Below are positions 61,181 to 64,000 of a stretch of DNA of 64,000 bases, piece after piece. The stretch is from the NCBI GenBank assembly GCA_032622095.1, contig CP136063.1, positions 214,661,982 to 214,725,981 of the forward strand, read 5' to 3'. A model generated the notes under the pieces. It had not been told where the DNA came from and did not search any database. It saw only the letters and a program-made list of their open reading frames with translations. Every line of letters starts with the position of its first letter. Position 1 is the stretch's first letter. Source of the stretch: Siphonodentalium dalli (lineage: Eukaryota; Mollusca; Scaphopoda; Gadilida; Siphonodentaliidae). The position numbers and the translations under genes are program-made.

Positions 61181-61879
61181 AAAGTTTATAATTATCAGCC
61201 TATTTTAATGAACGGGGTGTAAAAAAAAGCAAACTATGTTTACGTTTAATTTTAGACCTGTACATTATTGGCCGCTTTGACATTTCTTTATGTTCTAACT
61301 CGCCGGGCTCGACCGAACATAAATTATTTATGGAATAACGACAAAGAATGTATGGTACGATATATATGAACTTTAATGGCAAATCGAGATGTGTAGATAT
61401 ATATATCGTTCACCAACAATTCGATAATAATAATAAACATTTCGTAAACTGTATATAATGTGTATATAATGTGACAACTCTTCAGTTCTTTAGCTAATGT
61501 TCTGGATAGTTATGTTGCGGGTGGGTGGGGGGGGGGGTATAAACTAAAAAATCCGAAGTAGAGTGAAGCTTGTTCCAGGTGACAAGCTTCTCAAGTCGAT
61601 ACAAACTCAGCCGTGCGAAAAGACTCACACGCGCTTAGCTCAGTGAGTGATCACTTAGGCGTACACGAAATTGACCCAATTTAAACCAAAAACAAACTGG
61701 ACGGTGTTATTAACTCTTTCACTGCCATACACTCCTGATCGAACTTCAATAAATATATTTACTGAATACTCAATGGTGAGTAGTTACCCCCTTTGGAAAT
61801 GTTCAGATAATAAGTTCAACAAGCGACCTCTCCAGATTAATAATAGATGTTATATATTATAACTGATGGGAGAATCCAC
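61181..61879. other. intergenic, nothing recognised
   Basis: A guanine run lies near 61,528. TTAACTCTTTCACTGCCA near 61,709 resembles a piggyBac-like terminus without a clear partner. Confidence 0.5.
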
Positions 61880-62279
61880 TTAACCCTTTACCCAACAGAA
61901 GGGCCCTGTGCCAATGCATTCTCTTATATATGCGAGTCGACCATAGGTCGCCTCGCATATATAAGAGAATGCATTGGCTTAACACATTAAAAATTATAAA
62001 ATTGTTAAAGAATGTAAGAAAAAATGGTAAAAAGTGTTAAAAAAAGATTTTGTTTAGGCCAATGCATTCTCTTATATATGCGAGGCGACCTATGATCGAC
62101 TCGCATATATAAGAGAATGCATTGGCACAGGGCATAACTGTAACTATCACAATGTGGTCAAGGAGCCGATTCCAATGATATCCATATTTGTATGGTTCTA
62201 TTGAGACAGACCGAAGATATTTTAGGCTGTTGAAGCTTTATTTGGCCGGTTTTGGCCGGTTTGTTGGGTAAAGGGTTAA
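61880..62279 (-). mobile_element. 400-bp TTAA-flanked MITE with paired hairpins, copy 2
   Basis: Reverse-orientation twin of 2,668-3,067, exactly the same length, with TTAA on both sides. Hairpins lie at 61,911-61,977 and 62,059-62,125. The unique side, with AACCGGCCAAAACCGGCC read on the minus strand, differs from copy 1 at only about three positions. Confidence 0.88.
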
Positions 62280-64000
62280 TAAAGCCTTTTCGAGGCCTCC
62301 GAGATTATCCGCGAGTTTACTCCGTTTAAATAACTACAACAACCATATATATTTCATCAAACATTTGATTTGCTTTACTAATAACAAAACAACGTACAAT
62401 AAATAAATACAATTTAAAAAAATTATAATAATAAGCCTCTTTCCCCAAATCCCATCGTCCCCGTTCTACATTTCAGCTAAGTCCTTTGGCTCCTACTTTC
62501 GGTGGCATCTAGCTGGATGGATTTTCTTGTAACCCTCCCCCATAGTAAAACTCTCGGGTTCTGTCGGTAGAGAGGTAATGTCGCAAGAGCTATACTCGAC
62601 CTTCACCTCAGAATTTGCAGTCACGTTATATTCAACTAATTAACGGGTCTTTTTCGGGTGGTTTCTAGAACACCAAAGTGGGTGGAACATCTTGATATAT
62701 AAGTTAAATTGAATATGCGGGTGGAATTGAGTCGATTTGAGATTATAGATGCGCGCCCTACGAGTATACCATTTATTGAGGTCAAGGACGAGTATAGCTC
62801 TTGCGACATTACCCCGCTACCGGTTCTGTCCCCTTCACCTGCCTCCAATGACAATAACTTGGTGAGCATTTGGTCAAAATTGTGGACTGAATTGGTCATC
62901 AGTTGGAGAATTTCCAACCTAAGGGAGAGTGTGAGGTTTTAAATTTCCAACACTAGGAAAGCTTTAGGCCAGTCTGGATGCTAGGATTTGGGGATTTTCT
63001 TGTTTAGTTTTCAAAACTTTCTCACACCGGTCCGAGCAACCATGGTCGGCCCGGTGCATGGTCCTCGTCTCTTGTCCGTATACAGTCGTGTGCATTTGTC
63101 TGGAGTTGGACCACTAGATGTTAGGATTTATGTAATTGTTTAGGTTCAAATAAATATCTGAATGTTCTCATAATGGTATCTAGAGCCATGGTTTATGGAT
63201 ATATAGGCTATTAGGCATGAGCACTGAGATGCAAGGGGAGTGCAAATGGAATTATTCAAAACTTGTGTTTGGTCGGATTCAATGGGGGGGGTTGGGAGTG
63301 CAGTTAGAATTCCCCAAAGTGGACACACCCCAACGGAGACCCCTCTAGCCACGTCCCTGTATTCATGTACAGAGCACTGTCGTTAAGCTGGTTCCCATTC
63401 TCATTGCACTGCCATGGAAACATAGATTCTGGTGTGGTATAGGTGTCATTTAATTAAAATCGAATTTACCTGGCGTCTGCGAATGTCGGGATCGATTTTG
63501 CCATAAAATTACATAATATGTCTAATTCGATATACCGGGTTGTTATGTAAGGAAAATTAATGAAACACCTTATACTATCTACCAAGGCTATCAAATTAAT
63601 TTCTTTACACCAAATCTAATTTTACACTCTCCCCGTCTAGTGCGATAACAACCAATATATGTAAATATGATTTTATTAAAATCATTGGGCGTTCAGGTGG
63701 CATTTAAATTTGATTAATTATGACAACTTGTATCTAAAATGGTCGATATTTGCTCCGGTATATATGTACCGCGAAAAAACATATATGTTGGGTCGTCCTG
63801 ACCGCGAAACAGCATATCCCATTTACCACATTGGGTAAATGAGCATATTTATTTGAAAAGTTTACACCGTGCCAACTATCACATAACCCTTGGTGGCTCA
63901 GTCGACAAGATGAATAGGTTATTAGGTACAATAAACCACACAGCGACGGCGAAGCTAGATCTATTCCTGAAAAGAGCGAAATATGATTCGTGTATATGGG
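62280..64000. other. intergenic with repeat fragments to window end
   Basis: An inverted repeat pairs 62,556-62,632 with 62,775-62,836 (GGTAATGTCGCAAGAGCTAT and its complement). ATCAGTTGGAGAATTTCC near 62,897 and CTCTAGCCACGTCCCTG near 63,342 are fragments also seen in the 19.6-20.8 kb and 55.0 kb regions. GGTGGCTCAGTCGAC near 63,892 faintly resembles a tRNA A box. No gene is supported. Confidence 0.5.

Noticed and set aside
60507-61191. Tyrosine-rich repeat protein
   Set aside because: By-product of the 23-bp minisatellite; several frames are open at once.

Overview
The window reads as nuclear DNA of an invertebrate animal, most likely a mollusc and perhaps a gastropod. The reasons are split genes with GT/AG introns of 3-10 kb, AT-rich sequence crowded with short inverted-repeat transposons, tRNA-derived SINEs, microsatellites, and a secreted PAN-domain protein of a kind I remember from mollusc gene sets. 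The taxon is an inference. There are no operons or other bacterial features, and most open frames here are chance or repeat-derived.

Two host genes can be rebuilt. On the + strand, five exons between 4,224 and 26,638 join in consistent phase into a 287-residue secreted protein: signal peptide, cysteine-rich PAN/apple-type domain, then a C-terminal region I cannot assign. On the - strand, three exons between 49,395 and 38,184, all in phase 0, encode a glyoxalase-domain protein of the GLOD5 type; a further 5' exon may lie upstream. The genes are convergent and nothing suggests that they work together.

The rest is mobile and repetitive DNA. Intron 1 of the PAN gene (4.5-14.4 kb) holds several MITEs, a CAT microsatellite, a roughly 290-bp tandem array and a 207-bp near-perfect palindrome. 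Intron 3 holds a Harbinger-like MITE nested in a TTAA-flanked element. Intron 4 holds a three-level stack: a large foldback repeat, a decayed non-LTR retrotransposon inserted in it, and a 500-bp MITE inserted in that element's reverse transcriptase. Between the genes (26.6-38.2 kb) lie a tandem array split by an insertion whose empty site is still visible in a neighbouring unit, a foldback element with a 9-bp target duplication, a second large foldback copy and a SINE. The 8.3-kb intron of GLOD5 carries paired-hairpin cassettes, a Harbinger-like MITE with perfect 42-bp ends and a tandem pair of large foldback units. Just upstream of GLOD5 a 57-bp satellite of about 30 units (49.7-51.5 kb) runs directly into another foldback copy and shares its sequence, so it probably grew out of that transposon. 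From 52 to 64 kb there are duplicated blocks, a 23-bp minisatellite and the twin of the 400-bp MITE seen at 2.7 kb.

I found no gene system that looks functionally new. The most unusual material is structural: the transposon-born satellite, the recurrent 67-nt hairpin cassette, the foldback element with triplicated internal motifs, and the unassigned C-terminal domain of the PAN protein.
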